A stretch of 64,000 nt of DNA from CAVUQH01 sp963774445 (GTDB lineage: Bacteria > Myxococcota_A > Polyangia > Haliangiales > Haliangiaceae). The DNA is taken from the NCBI GenBank assembly GCA_963774445.1, contig CAVZFC010000031.1, forward strand, positions 434,001 to 498,000. The letters run 5' to 3'. This document shows, one piece after another, positions 1 through 9,537 of the stretch (its first letter is position 1; every line of letters begins with the position of its first letter). The notes under the pieces were generated by a model, which had not been told where the DNA came from, made no database searches, and saw only the letters and a list, made by a program, of their open reading frames with translations. A program made the position numbers and the translations under genes.

Positions 1-1
1 C

Positions 2-811
2 GTCGCGCTCGAGGCGTTCCGCTTCAACGACGCGGCCGGCGCGCTGTACCACTTCGTCTGGGGCGAGCTGTGTGACTGGTACATCGAGCTGGCCAAGCCC
101 AGCCTGCACACCTCGGCGGTCGAGGACGAAGAGGGGCCGATCGGCCGGCGCCGTTTCCTGACCCAGGGAACCCTGCAGACGGTGCTCGAGCGCACGCTGC
201 GCCTCTTGCACCCGTTCATGCCGTTCGTGACCGAGGAGATCTGGCACAAGCTGCCCAAGCCGGCGGCACTGCCCGACTCGCTGATGGTCACTATCTACCC
301 GGAGCCGGACGAGCGCTTCATCGACGAGGCGGCCGAGCGCGACATGGCGCTCTTGCAGGAGATCACCGTGGCCATCCGCGCGCTGCGCGCGACCTACGGC
401 GTGCCGCCCAGCTGGAGCGTTCCGGTCGAGCTGCGCATTCCCGACGAGGCCTCGCGGGCGATGGTCGAGGAGCAGCGCGCACTGGTGGAAAACACCGCCC
501 GTGTCACCCTCACCGTCACCGCCGCCGGCGAGCACGTGCCGCAGTCGGCCAACAGCATCGTTCGCTCGGACATCGAGGTGGTGGTGCCGCTCAAGGGGCT
601 GATCGACATCGACGCCGAAAAGACGCGCCTGGCCAAGGAGATCAAGAAGACCGAGAAGGAGATCGCCTTCATCGAGAAGAAGCTGGGCAACCCCAAGTTC
701 GTCGAGCGTGCCCCGGACGAGGTCGTCAACAAGGAGCGCCAGCGCCTCGTCGACGAGGGCCTGCGCCGCGAGACCCTCACCCATGCCCTGGCCAACCTCC
801 AGAGCCCCTAA
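2..811 (+). CDS. valS: Valine--tRNA ligase, C-terminal part (truncated by window edge)
   Basis: Class I aminoacyl-tRNA synthetase that charges tRNA-Val in the cytoplasm. The frame is open from base 2, so the start and the catalytic HIGH/KMSKS core lie outside the window. About 269 residues remain. They cover the end of the anticodon-binding domain, with the typical segment HPFMPFVTEEIW near bases 208-243, and the C-terminal tRNA-binding coiled coil, which is rich in Lys and Glu between about bases 610 and 790 (EKTRLAKEIKKTEKEI). This coiled coil is characteristic of ValRS and separates it from IleRS and LeuRS. The stop is TAA at 809-811. An inverted-repeat element begins 2 bases after the stop. 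No oddity is seen in the part present. Confidence 0.95.
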   Translation, partial: VALEAFRFNDAAGALYHFVWGELCDWYIELAKPSLHTSAVEDEEGPIGRRRFLTQGTLQTVLERTLRLLHPFMPFVTEEIWHKLPKPAALPDSLMVTIYPEPDERFIDEAAERDMALLQEITVAIRALRATYGVPPSWSVPVELRIPDEASRAMVEEQRALVENTARVTLTVTAAGEHVPQSANSIVRSDIEVVVPLKGLIDIDAEKTRLAKEIKKTEKEIAFIEKKLGNPKFVERAPDEVVNKERQRLVDEGLRRETLTHALANLQSP

Positions 812-812
812 C

Positions 813-985
813 GGGGTCGGAGCCAACTTTCGCAACTTTTGCTCGGAACTCGCGCGAGATCACACGCGAATTCGGGTTCAGCTGGTAGCCGCGAACGACG
901 CGGGCGTCGGATGCGCGCACGTGGGATTTGTGGAGTAACTCCGGGCGGGTGCGGAGCGCAGGTTGCGAAAGTTGGCTCCGACCCC
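813..985. repeat. REP/MITE-like element, copy 1
   Basis: The element is bounded by a perfect 24-bp inverted repeat. The left arm is 813-836, starting GGGGTCGGAGCCAACTTTCG and ending CAAC; the right arm at 962-985 is its exact reverse complement. The same 24 bases occur again at 37004-37027 and 37114-37137. Sequence just inside the arms is also loosely palindromic and resembles copy 2. The element fills the gap between the convergent genes valS and the zinc-ribbon gene. It contains no gene. It could act as a bidirectional stem-loop terminator or be a non-autonomous mobile repeat; the sequence does not decide between these. Confidence 0.85.
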
Positions 986-988
986 GGG

Positions 989-1393
989 TTAGCGGCGTTT
1001 GTGGGAGCGGCGGCGCTCGGCTCGCTCCAGGGCGTCAACCACTTCCTGGCCGACGTCGTAGCGGACGGCGCGCTGGATCTCGCCGTCGTCGAACCAGATG
1101 CCGTGGGCATGGGGGCAGCGGTCGAGCTGCAGGAAGTCGATCCAGGCGATGTCCATCGGATCGCTGCAGGTGGGGCAGGCGCGGCGTGGCGTGCCGTCGT
1201 TGTGGATGAGTAGCTCGCGCACGTCGCTGTCCGGCTGGTAGCGGCGAAACAGCGCCCAGAAGGCCGGCTCGGTCATCCAGATGCCGTGGCACCGGTCGCA
1301 CTGCCAGCCGTCGGTGCCGCCGACCAGCACCTCTTCCATCGCGACCTTGCACGATGGGCACAGCGGCGGCGGCGCCTCGCGATAGATCGGCAT
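989..1393 (-). CDS. Small zinc-ribbon protein (zf-TFIIB-like)
   Basis: A 134-residue soluble protein with two treble-Cys modules. The first is CPSCKVAMEEVLVGG followed by CDRCHGIWMTE near residues 13-45. The second is CPTCSDPMDIAW followed by a second half where RCPHAHGIWFDDGE replaces the CXXC (near residues 74-106). The C-X2-C...C-X2-C-x-G-I-W-x-(D/E) pattern is that of the zf-TFIIB family of bacterial zinc ribbons, whose function is mostly unknown. The C-terminus is short and basic (RRRSHKRR). It starts 4 bases after the GIDE-like gene and is surely cotranscribed with it. It ends 3 bases from the inverted-repeat element. Possible roles are nucleic-acid binding or protein assembly; no specific function can be assigned. 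Confidence 0.75.
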   Translation of the reverse strand: MPIYREAPPPLCPSCKVAMEEVLVGGTDGWQCDRCHGIWMTEPAFWALFRRYQPDSDVRELLIHNDGTPRRACPTCSDPMDIAWIDFLQLDRCPHAHGIWFDDGEIQRAVRYDVGQEVVDALERAERRRSHKRR

Positions 1394-1397
1394 GCTG

Positions 1398-1925
1398 TCA
1401 GAGCAGGCGGATCGAGATCGAGTCGGCCGCGGGCGCGCACAGGATGAAGCGCTCGGCCGAGGTGCGGTAGTGGCGCTCGGCGTCGAACAGGTCGTCGATC
1501 TCTTCGACCACGCCGGTGACCTCGATGCGGTCGCCCGGGCGGATGAGCAGCTGCTGCGCCTTGCGGTCGGGGATGCCCAGGTTGACCACCTGCACCGGGA
1601 CGCCGCGCTGCCGCTCGACCCGCGCCCGCTGCGGCGCGACGATGGCGCGGCCGCCTTCGTCGTCGTGGATGTAGAACTCGAGGATCGCCTCGTCCCGGTC
1701 GGCCATGTGCCACAGTCCCTCGCCGGCGCCGACCACCCCCGAGCGGCGCCACTCCTCCACGGTGTAGTGGTAGTAGACGCACGACTCGCCGGTGAGCGGG
1801 CACTCCATCACCTCGCGCGGCACGGCGACCCCGCGCACGGTCGCAATGCTCCCCGCCCTGAGCTCGCCGATCGGCTCGGGCATCGGCGGGAAGATCGCGG
1901 CCAGGAGCCCGTGGATGAGGCTCAT
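1398..1925 (-). CDS. GIDE-domain-like hypothetical protein
   Basis: A 175-residue protein with no clear signal peptide or membrane segment apart from a short hydrophobic start. The pattern VRGVAVPRE (about residues 29-37), PLTGESCVYYHYTVEEW (about 43-59) and the closing R-x-x-Q-R-G-V-P segment resemble the GIDE/MULAN-type domain (PF12483). That domain is usually found in membrane-linked E3-ligase-like proteins of eukaryotes and in bacterial proteins of unknown role. The C-terminal part (PGDRIEVTGVVEEI) looks like an OB-fold-type beta strand pair. The gene is first in a two-gene unit with the zinc-ribbon gene 4 bases downstream. A TATAGT hexamer lies 6 bases before the ATG, so the mRNA is probably leaderless. 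The assignment rests on pattern resemblance only. Confidence 0.55.
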   Translation of the reverse strand: MSLIHGLLAAIFPPMPEPIGELRAGSIATVRGVAVPREVMECPLTGESCVYYHYTVEEWRRSGVVGAGEGLWHMADRDEAILEFYIHDDEGGRAIVAPQRARVERQRGVPVQVVNLGIPDRKAQQLLIRPGDRIEVTGVVEEIDDLFDAERHYRTSAERFILCAPAADSISIRLL

Positions 1926-1931
1926 GCGCAG

Positions 1932-1937
1932 ACTATA
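1932..1937 (-). promoter_or_regulatory. Putative -10 element TATAGT (leaderless)
   Basis: On the minus strand TATAGT ends 6 bases before the ATG of the GIDE-like gene (1925). No Shine-Dalgarno sequence is seen, so the transcript probably begins at or next to the start codon. Confidence 0.6.
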
Positions 1938-1950
1938 GCCCGAAGGGCTG

Positions 1951-2835
1951 TCAGATGCAGACGCCGTACGTCGTTCCGCCGACCACGGGCTGCGGGTCGT
2001 TGAACTGCGTGCAGGTGCCGGTGCCGCAAGCGCCGGAGGGATAGGCGCAGGTCTGCTTGCACTGGTTCGTGGTCGTGCCGCCGCTGGTCAGCGCGATGCA
2101 GTCGAAGCCGGGCGCGCAGTCGCTGTTGGTCGAGCAGGTGGCGCCGTTCGTGCCGCCGCTGGCCGGCTTGTTGGTGCAGTCGGTCAGGAATCGCTCGTCG
2201 CCGTTGCCGAAGGTGCCGTCGGGATCGTCAACGTAGATGTGGCAGGCCATGTTCGGGGGGCAGGTCGCCGGCTGCACGGTCGCGGTCGGGTCGCAGCTCT
2301 TGGTGCAGGTGGTCGCGCCGGGCACCGGCGTGCCGCCCGTGCCGTAGGTGATCTGGATCAGACAAAGCGCACCCGGACCGTTGGATGCGCAGGCGGTGTC
2401 GTCCTCGCAGTAGTGGCGGCACTGGCCGGGGCTGCCCAGGCAGGTGTAGCCGGCGGCACAACCCTCATTCGCCGTGCAGCTCGACGCCTCGGTCCCCTGG
2501 GTTGACACGCCACGGCACTTCGTGTCGCCGGTCGCCAGGTTGGCGCCGTCGAGGTCGCAGGCCCAGCCGGCCTGGCAGCCGCACTGCGCGTACAGATCAC
2601 ACGGCTGCTTGGCGCAGGTGGAGGCGGCGTCGGCCGTGCCCTGCGGATTGGCGTCCGGCGCGTTGGGGTCGGCGTCCGGCGCGTTGGGATCGGCGTCCGG
2701 CGCGTTGGGATCGGCGTCCGGCCCACCCGGGTTGATGCCCGAGTCGGTGTTGCCGCCGTTGCTGTTCGCGCTGGCGCAGGCGCCGGCGGCCAGAGCGACC
2801 GCCAGAGCGAGGAATCCGATGCGCGCTGCGACCAT
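1951..2835 (-). CDS. Cys-rich lipoprotein with PDADPNA repeats
   Basis: A 294-residue secreted protein. Residues 1-20 form a signal peptide ending in a lipobox (LAAGAC), so it should be lipid-anchored. A linker of the heptad PDADPNA in tandem (about residues 39-62) follows, encoded by an imperfect 21-bp DNA repeat near 2650-2720. The rest holds many Cys residues in short EGF- or Dickkopf-like spacings such as CAKQPCDLYAQCGCQAGWAC, CTANEGCAAGYTC and CSTNSDCAPGFDC. Such Cys-rich lipoproteins are frequent in Myxococcota, and their roles are unknown. An AAGGA stretch about 10 bases before the ATG could be a ribosome-binding site. A TATCGT hexamer lies only 2 bases before the ATG, which does not fit the leaderless pattern. 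No enzymatic motif is visible. Confidence 0.8.
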   Translation of the reverse strand: MVAARIGFLALAVALAAGACASANSNGGNTDSGINPGGPDADPNAPDADPNAPDADPNAPDANPQGTADAASTCAKQPCDLYAQCGCQAGWACDLDGANLATGDTKCRGVSTQGTEASSCTANEGCAAGYTCLGSPGQCRHYCEDDTACASNGPGALCLIQITYGTGGTPVPGATTCTKSCDPTATVQPATCPPNMACHIYVDDPDGTFGNGDERFLTDCTNKPASGGTNGATCSTNSDCAPGFDCIALTSGGTTTNQCKQTCAYPSGACGTGTCTQFNDPQPVVGGTTYGVCI

Positions 2836-2900
2836 GTACGATACGTCCTTCCAGCCCGGCGGGGGAGAGGGCCTGGTCCCCAGACGTTACTACGCGTTCC

Positions 2901-4196
<1,296 letters not shown>

Positions 4197-4220
4197 TACT
4201 TCTCGCGTATCACGTGTGTA

Positions 4221-4234
4221 GTTGACCGGTCAAC
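4221..4234. promoter_or_regulatory. 14-bp perfect palindrome upstream of the PP2C gene
   Basis: GTTGACCGGTCAAC reads the same on both strands. It lies 25-38 bases before the PP2C start codon and contains a TTGACC that could serve as a -35 hexamer. About 16 bases further on the minus strand is GATACG, a weak -10. The position suits an operator for an autoregulating or dimeric repressor. The regulator is unknown. Confidence 0.4.
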
Positions 4235-4284
4235 GCCGGATTGCCTTGTAGTTTCGCTGGCCTAACGGATTCGAACCGGGGCCA

Positions 4285-5643
4285 TCAATCCACCCGCTCC
4301 GCCAGTGGTACCAGCTGCTCGAGCAGGCCCGGGCGGAGCTCGTCGACGATCAGCTGCCGGAGCTGTTTGCGGGTCAGCTGGCCCTCGTACAAGCGGCCGT
4401 CGATGATGACCGACGGCGTGTGCACGACCCCCGCCGCCCTGGCTTTCCGGCGCAGCGCCTCGGCCTCTCCCTTGTAGGTGTCGTCGTGCACGCAGCCGAC
4501 GAAGCGCTCCTCGTCCAGGCCCAGGCGCTGGGCGATCGCGCGCAGGTCGCCGTCGGCGATCTGCCGCGGCGGGCGGCCGTAGACCGTGGACATCTGCAGG
4601 TCGTAGAAGTCCCAGAACGCCCCCTGGGCGTCGGCACACAGCGACGCCTCGTGGACCAGGTCGGCCCGCGGCTGGTCGGCATCGTCGGCCCACAGGTGGT
4701 CGAAGTAGAGATAGATCTGGCCGTCGTAGACGCGCATGGCGTCCTCGATGGCGTCCCAGGTGCGGCCGCAGTTGCGCGACTGGAAGCTGCAGAAGAAGTG
4801 GATGACGACCCGGGGCTGCTCGGCGCCGCGGCCGTGCCGGCGGATGGCGGTGGCCGCCTCGCTGGCCACTCGCGACGGGCGGAAGCGGAGGCGCGGGCGC
4901 CGCCTGACGCCGTCGATGTCGCCGTACGGCAGTGGCTCGGGCGGGCGCGAAAGCTCCTGCTCGCGCAACGCCCGGCCGTAGACCTGATCGACTCGGGCGC
5001 CGCCCGCCATCAAATCCTGGGCGTGCTCCCACGCGCGGCGGTACTCGTCATCGAGTGCGTTTTGTCCGGCGCGTCCGGACACCGAGCTGCGGGTCTCGAC
5101 GCCGTTGAACAGCACCGCGTTGCGCTCGTCGCGGACCGCGGCGCGGAGCATGCGCCGGCGATTGTCGGCCAGCTCGGCGGCGTGGGTGTGGCGCCGCAGC
5201 GCCTCCACCAGCCGCGCCACGTCCATGCCGGCGGCCTCGGCCAGCTCCGACATCTGCTCCATGCGCACGGGGCCGCGGTGGTGCAGCACCTGGTCGAGGA
5301 ACTCGAAGAAGCGGCCCTGGCGCTGGGCCTCGAGGGCCGCTTCGGGGACGTAGCCGGAGCTGTCGATGACGTGGAAGACCAGCCGCAGGCGGCGTGGATG
5401 CTTGGCCTGGAGGTCGACCATCGCCTCTTTCACCGCGCGCGCCGGGTACGGATTGTTGAGCTGCATGAAGACGTCGGCAGTGACCGGCGCGTGCCGCGGA
5501 CCCCAGATCGGCGCCGGCGTGTCGGCGTGGTGCTCGATGGTCACCTCTTCGGGGCGCGGAGTCGGCGTGTCTGTGCTGTCCGCCCGGGCCAGCTGGCCGC
5601 CCGCCGCGCAGAGGAGCAGGGCGATGACGGTCCCGGCGCGCAT
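4285..5643 (-). CDS. Exported protein with two DsbA-like thioredoxin domains lacking CXXC
   Basis: A 452-residue protein with a signal peptide (1-21, ending ARA). It is two thioredoxin/DsbA-type modules in tandem. The first starts at about residue 52 (GPRHAPVTADVFMQLNNPYPARAV); where DsbA has CPYC, it has NNPYP, with no Cys. The second starts near residue 270 (PRVVIHFFCSFQSRNC), where two Cys residues flank five others instead of forming CXXC. It ends with the usual cis-Pro region VVHTPSVIIDG (TPS) and a helix (LTRKQLRQLIVDEL). Known DsbA-family proteins oxidise, isomerise or simply bind periplasmic substrates; with this active-site loss a chaperone or binding role is more likely. A TATGCT hexamer 8 bases before the ATG suggests a leaderless mRNA. 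Confidence 0.8.
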   Translation of the reverse strand: MRAGTVIALLLCAAGGQLARADSTDTPTPRPEEVTIEHHADTPAPIWGPRHAPVTADVFMQLNNPYPARAVKEAMVDLQAKHPRRLRLVFHVIDSSGYVPEAALEAQRQGRFFEFLDQVLHHRGPVRMEQMSELAEAAGMDVARLVEALRRHTHAAELADNRRRMLRAAVRDERNAVLFNGVETRSSVSGRAGQNALDDEYRRAWEHAQDLMAGGARVDQVYGRALREQELSRPPEPLPYGDIDGVRRRPRLRFRPSRVASEAATAIRRHGRGAEQPRVVIHFFCSFQSRNCGRTWDAIEDAMRVYDGQIYLYFDHLWADDADQPRADLVHEASLCADAQGAFWDFYDLQMSTVYGRPPRQIADGDLRAIAQRLGLDEERFVGCVHDDTYKGEAEALRRKARAAGVVHTPSVIIDGRLYEGQLTRKQLRQLIVDELRPGLLEQLVPLAERVD

Positions 5644-5651
5644 GCCCCTGG

Positions 5652-5657
5652 AGCATA
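5652..5657 (-). promoter_or_regulatory. Putative -10 element TATGCT (leaderless)
   Basis: TATGCT on the minus strand ends 8 bases before the ATG of the double DsbA-like gene (5643). There is no purine-rich ribosome-binding site. Confidence 0.55.
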
Positions 5658-5686
5658 AGCGAAATCGCCCGGGGCGCCAGAGGGCC

Positions 5687-5800
5687 CTACGATTCGTCGT
5701 CGTCGGGCGGCTCTCGCGCCGGCCACAGGGCGATGAAGTAGAGGCCGGCCGAGGTCAAGAGGCCCAGGCCGATGGCCAGCGCGAGCGGCTCCCAGGCCAT
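5687..5800 (-). CDS. 37-residue single-pass membrane protein, coupled to the histidine phosphatase gene
   Basis: A small frame encoding 37 residues beginning MAWEPLALAIGLGLLTSAG. Its start overlaps the stop of the upstream phosphatase gene as TGATG (5802-5798), the usual arrangement for translational coupling. Residues 5-26 are one hydrophobic helix with a Tyr/Phe-rich end; the tail EPPDDDES is acidic and ends at TAG 5689-5687. No family is recognised. Its length and single helix recall accessory subunits of membrane complexes such as CcmD or CydX, but no sequence match supports that. Evidence that it is real is the overlapping start, the clean hydrophobic/acidic layout, and that it fills the gap between two genes. 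Confidence 0.6.
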   Translation of the reverse strand: MAWEPLALAIGLGLLTSAGLYFIALWPAREPPDDDES

Positions 5801-6426
5801 CAGGTCTCGAGCACGCCGGCCAGGCTGGCCACCCAGTTGACCGCCACGATCCGGGGCAGCTCGCGATCGTCGGCGAACGACAGCACCGAGACCGAGCCGG
5901 GCGCCACGCGGATGCGGTGGTAGTTGGCCGGCGGCGAGCCCAGGTAGTGGGTCAGCAGCACGCGGATGATCCCGGCGTGGGTGATGACGGCGATGGCGTC
6001 GCCCGACGGATTGTCCTCTATCGCCTGCTCGATGGCAGCGACCGCGCGCGTCTTGACGTCGCTCAGGTTCTCGGCCCCGGGGATTCGCTCGGACAGCGGA
6101 TCCTGGATGAATTCCTTGTACTCGCTATGTGCGGCGACCTCCTCGTAGGTCATCCCCTCCCACTTCCCGACACGCAAGTCGATCAGCCGCGGGTCGCGCG
6201 CGACCTCGATGCCAAACGCCTGACCGATCATCTCGGCGCTTTGCAGGGCGCGCACCAGGGGGCTGGAGATGACCTCGACGATCGGCGCGTCGGTCAGGGC
6301 GGTCGCTGCTGCGCGCGCCTGCTCGAGCCCCTCGTCGTTGAGCGCGATGTCCCGCTGGCCCAGCACGCGTCCTTCGCGGTGCCAGTCCGTGATTCCGTGG
6401 CGGATGAGAAAGACGCGCGTCTCCAA
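5800..6426 (-). CDS. Histidine phosphatase family protein (phosphoglycerate-mutase-like)
   Basis: A cytoplasmic phosphohydrolase of the branch-2-type histidine phosphatase superfamily. The catalytic RHG motif is in VFLIRHGITDWHREGRVLGQ directly after the start. The second His lies in VITHAGIIRVLL, and an acid/Arg block (SSPLVRALQSAEMI) lies between. The substrate cannot be told: cofactor-dependent PGM, cobalamin-pathway CobC-like or generic phosphatases all share these motifs. I chose the TTG at 6426, giving 208 residues that begin ETRVFLIRHG as is usual for the family, with TACGGT 9 bases upstream. A GTG at 6489 would add 21 residues that match nothing. The stop overlaps the start of the 37-residue membrane protein. 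The gene is divergent from the PilZ gene. Confidence 0.85.
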   Translation of the reverse strand: METRVFLIRHGITDWHREGRVLGQRDIALNDEGLEQARAAATALTDAPIVEVISSPLVRALQSAEMIGQAFGIEVARDPRLIDLRVGKWEGMTYEEVAAHSEYKEFIQDPLSERIPGAENLSDVKTRAVAAIEQAIEDNPSGDAIAVITHAGIIRVLLTHYLGSPPANYHRIRVAPGSVSVLSFADDRELPRIVAVNWVASLAGVLET

Positions 6427-6435
6427 CGCGGTGGC

Positions 6436-6441
6436 ACCGTA
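6436..6441 (-). promoter_or_regulatory. Possible -10 element TACGGT
   Basis: TACGGT on the minus strand ends 9 bases before the proposed TTG start of the histidine phosphatase gene. It is one base further away than in the other leaderless-type genes, so it is a weak call. Confidence 0.35.
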
Positions 6442-6505
6442 ACAGCCAGGGATCAGGGGGTCAACCGGGGCCTTCTCCCCGCTAGCCACCGCAGGTGCGC
6501 TGGCC

Positions 6506-6511
6506 TACGAT
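6506..6511 (+). promoter_or_regulatory. Putative -10 element TACGAT (leaderless)
   Basis: TACGAT ends 7 bases before the ATG at 6519 of the PilZ gene. This spacing matches the other leaderless-type genes and favours that start over the ATG at 6510 or the GTG at 6495. A GGAGGAG directly abuts the ATG, too close for a normal ribosome-binding site. Confidence 0.5.
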
Positions 6512-6518
6512 GGAGGAG

Positions 6519-7118
6519 ATGGGTAGGAGGAGCGCCAGGTTTCGGGTCCACTTGACGGTCAAGTACGAGAGCGCGGCGGAGTTCGTCAACGAGTACGCCG
6601 AGAACCTCAGCGCTGGCGGATTGTTCGTCGCCGGGGCGACTGACCTGAAGCCGCTCGACGAGATCGGGCTCGAGATCGAGCTGCCCAGCTATGGCACCTA
6701 TCGCGTTCGCGCCCAGGTCGCCCACGTGATCGACGCCGACACCGCGTCGCGCGTTGGCTGCACCCCCGGCGCAGGGCTGGCGATTATCGAACCGCCGCCT
6801 TCGTTCTCGGAAGCGCTGCTCGGTTATCTCGCGCGACTGGGCCGACGCGCCGACGTCCTCGTGCTGGTCGAAGAGCCGGCGCTGCGCGTGGCGATCGCCC
6901 GGGCCGGCTACCAGACCGGACCGGTGCCCGATCCGGGGGGCCTCGTCGCGGTGGTGGCGCACACCGAGACACCGATCCTGCGCGTGGTCGTGCGGCCGGG
7001 CGGGCTGGACGAGTACGCGGCCGCCGCCGCCGCCGCCGGCGACGCCGAGCTGGTCATGGCCGGGTCGGGACCGGCCAATCTGGCCGCGCTGCTACCCGTC
7101 CTCGACGACCTGCTCTGA
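6519..7118 (+). CDS. PilZ-domain protein
   Basis: A 199-residue soluble protein. Residues 1-100 are a PilZ beta-barrel that in other bacteria binds cyclic di-GMP. The arginine-rich start RRSARFR (2-8) matches the RXXXR switch, and NLSAGGLFV near residue 28 matches the (D/N)XSXXG motif, so ligand binding is likely retained. Residues of about 105-199 form a second domain (RADVLVLVEEPALRVAIARAG...) with alternating beta strands and helices that resembles a response-regulator-like fold without a clear phospho-Asp. The output is unknown; motility and surface behaviour are typical for the family. The gene stands alone and is divergent from the histidine phosphatase gene. Confidence 0.85.
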   Translation: MGRRSARFRVHLTVKYESAAEFVNEYAENLSAGGLFVAGATDLKPLDEIGLEIELPSYGTYRVRAQVAHVIDADTASRVGCTPGAGLAIIEPPPSFSEALLGYLARLGRRADVLVLVEEPALRVAIARAGYQTGPVPDPGGLVAVVAHTETPILRVVVRPGGLDEYAAAAAAAGDAELVMAGSGPANLAALLPVLDDLL

Positions 7119-7154
7119 GCCGCCTCGGCGGTGAGCGCGGCAGCCGATTTGGTG

Positions 7155-7160
7155 TAGGCT
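7155..7160 (+). promoter_or_regulatory. Putative -10 element TAGGCT (leaderless)
   Basis: TAGGCT ends 7 bases before the ATG of the first acyl-CoA dehydrogenase gene. There is no ribosome-binding site. It would drive the acd-acd-lgt operon. Confidence 0.6.
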
Positions 7161-7167
7161 GCCGGCG

Positions 7168-8352
<1,185 letters not shown>

Positions 8353-8359
8353 GCACGCC

Positions 8360-9529
8360 ATGAATTTCGACCTGACCGAAGATCAAAAGATGCTGGTCAA
8401 CACGGCCCGCAGCTTTGCGGCCAAGGAGTCGCCGCCCGGGCGCCTGCGCCGCCTGCGCGACGGTGACCTCGGCTTCGAGCCCAGGGTGTGGCGGCAGATG
8501 GGCGAGCTCGGCTGGCTGGGGATTCCGATTCCCGAGTCGCTGGGCGGGTTCGGTGGCCGCTTCATCGACGCCGCGGTGGTGATCGAGCAGCTGGGCACGA
8601 CGCTGGTGCCGGAGCCGTACATCCCGTCGATCGTGCTGGCCGGCATGACCCTGCTCGAGGCCGGTGACGCCGAGCAGCAGAAGCGCTGGTTGCCCGCCCT
8701 GGTCGGCGGCGAGCGGACCATGGCGCTGGCCTGGGCCGAGCGCGGCAGCCGCTACGACGTCACCCGCGTCGACACCCGCGCGGCTCGCGACGGCAGCGGC
8801 TGGCGCCTCGATGGCGAGAAAGTGTTCGTGCTCGGCGGGCACGCCGCCGACCAGCTGATCGTGAGCGCGCGCACCGCCGGGAATGCCGGCGAGGCAGGCG
8901 GGGTTGGTCTCTTCGTGATCGACCGCGATGCGGCCGGGCTGACGGTGACGTCGGTGGCGACGATGGACGGACAACGGGCCGCCATCCTCCGCCTCGACGG
9001 CGTCGTCTGCGGCGACGAGGCCCGCCTCGGCGACGAGGGCGGGGCGGCCGTGCACCTCGAGGCGGCGATGGACCGCGGCGCCGCGGCCGCTTGCGCCGAG
9101 GGGGTTGGCATCGGCCAGCGCGTGCTCGACATGACCGTCGACTACCTCAAGACCCGCGAGCAGTTCGGCACCAAGATCGGCAGCTTCCAGGCGCTGCAGC
9201 ACCGCGCGGTCAACATGTTCGTGCAGGTCGAGACCTGCCGCTCGATGATGATCCTGGCCGGCCTCGAGATCGACTGCGGCGACGCCGAACGGCGCGCGTC
9301 GGCGGTGTCGGCGGCCAAGGTACAGCTGTCCACCGGCGGTCGCTACATCACCGCGCAGGCCGTGCAGCTGCATGGCGGCATCGGCTGCACCGATGAGCAC
9401 GATGTCGGCCTCTACTTCAAACGCATGCAGTGCCTGGCGATGATGTTCGGCGACGAGCAGCACCACGTCGCCCGTTACGGCGCGTTGCCCGCGTTCACCG
9501 CCGGGCTCGACGCCGGCTCCGCCGCCTGA
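8360..9529 (+). CDS. Acyl-CoA dehydrogenase, subunit/paralogue 2
   Basis: A 389-residue member of the same superfamily as its upstream neighbour but clearly divergent. It keeps the N-terminal helical domain (NFDLTEDQKMLVNTARSFAAKE), a central domain (GEKVFVLGGHAADQLIVSA) and the C-terminal QLHGGIG motif near residue 340. The usual TEP(N/D)AGSD and W-x-T-N/S FAD motifs are replaced by AWAERGSRYDV and VFVLGG. This suggests reduced FAD binding or a structural subunit. In known alpha2-beta2 acyl-CoA dehydrogenases one subunit pair shares one FAD site, which would fit. It lies 7 bases after the first gene and 8 bases before lgt, so it is in one operon. An independent enzyme for short branched or cyclic substrates is the alternative. 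Confidence 0.88.
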   Translation: MNFDLTEDQKMLVNTARSFAAKESPPGRLRRLRDGDLGFEPRVWRQMGELGWLGIPIPESLGGFGGRFIDAAVVIEQLGTTLVPEPYIPSIVLAGMTLLEAGDAEQQKRWLPALVGGERTMALAWAERGSRYDVTRVDTRAARDGSGWRLDGEKVFVLGGHAADQLIVSARTAGNAGEAGGVGLFVIDRDAAGLTVTSVATMDGQRAAILRLDGVVCGDEARLGDEGGAAVHLEAAMDRGAAAACAEGVGIGQRVLDMTVDYLKTREQFGTKIGSFQALQHRAVNMFVQVETCRSMMILAGLEIDCGDAERRASAVSAAKVQLSTGGRYITAQAVQLHGGIGCTDEHDVGLYFKRMQCLAMMFGDEQHHVARYGALPAFTAGLDAGSAA

Positions 9530-9537
9530 GACTCCCG

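Noticed and set aside
4263..4287. GGTTCGAATCC-like T-loop on the minus strand, suggesting a tRNA 3' end
   Set aside because: No D-arm, anticodon arm or matching acceptor stem could be built around it, and the upstream bases encode the end of the DsbA-like protein. I treat it as chance or at most a tiny remnant.
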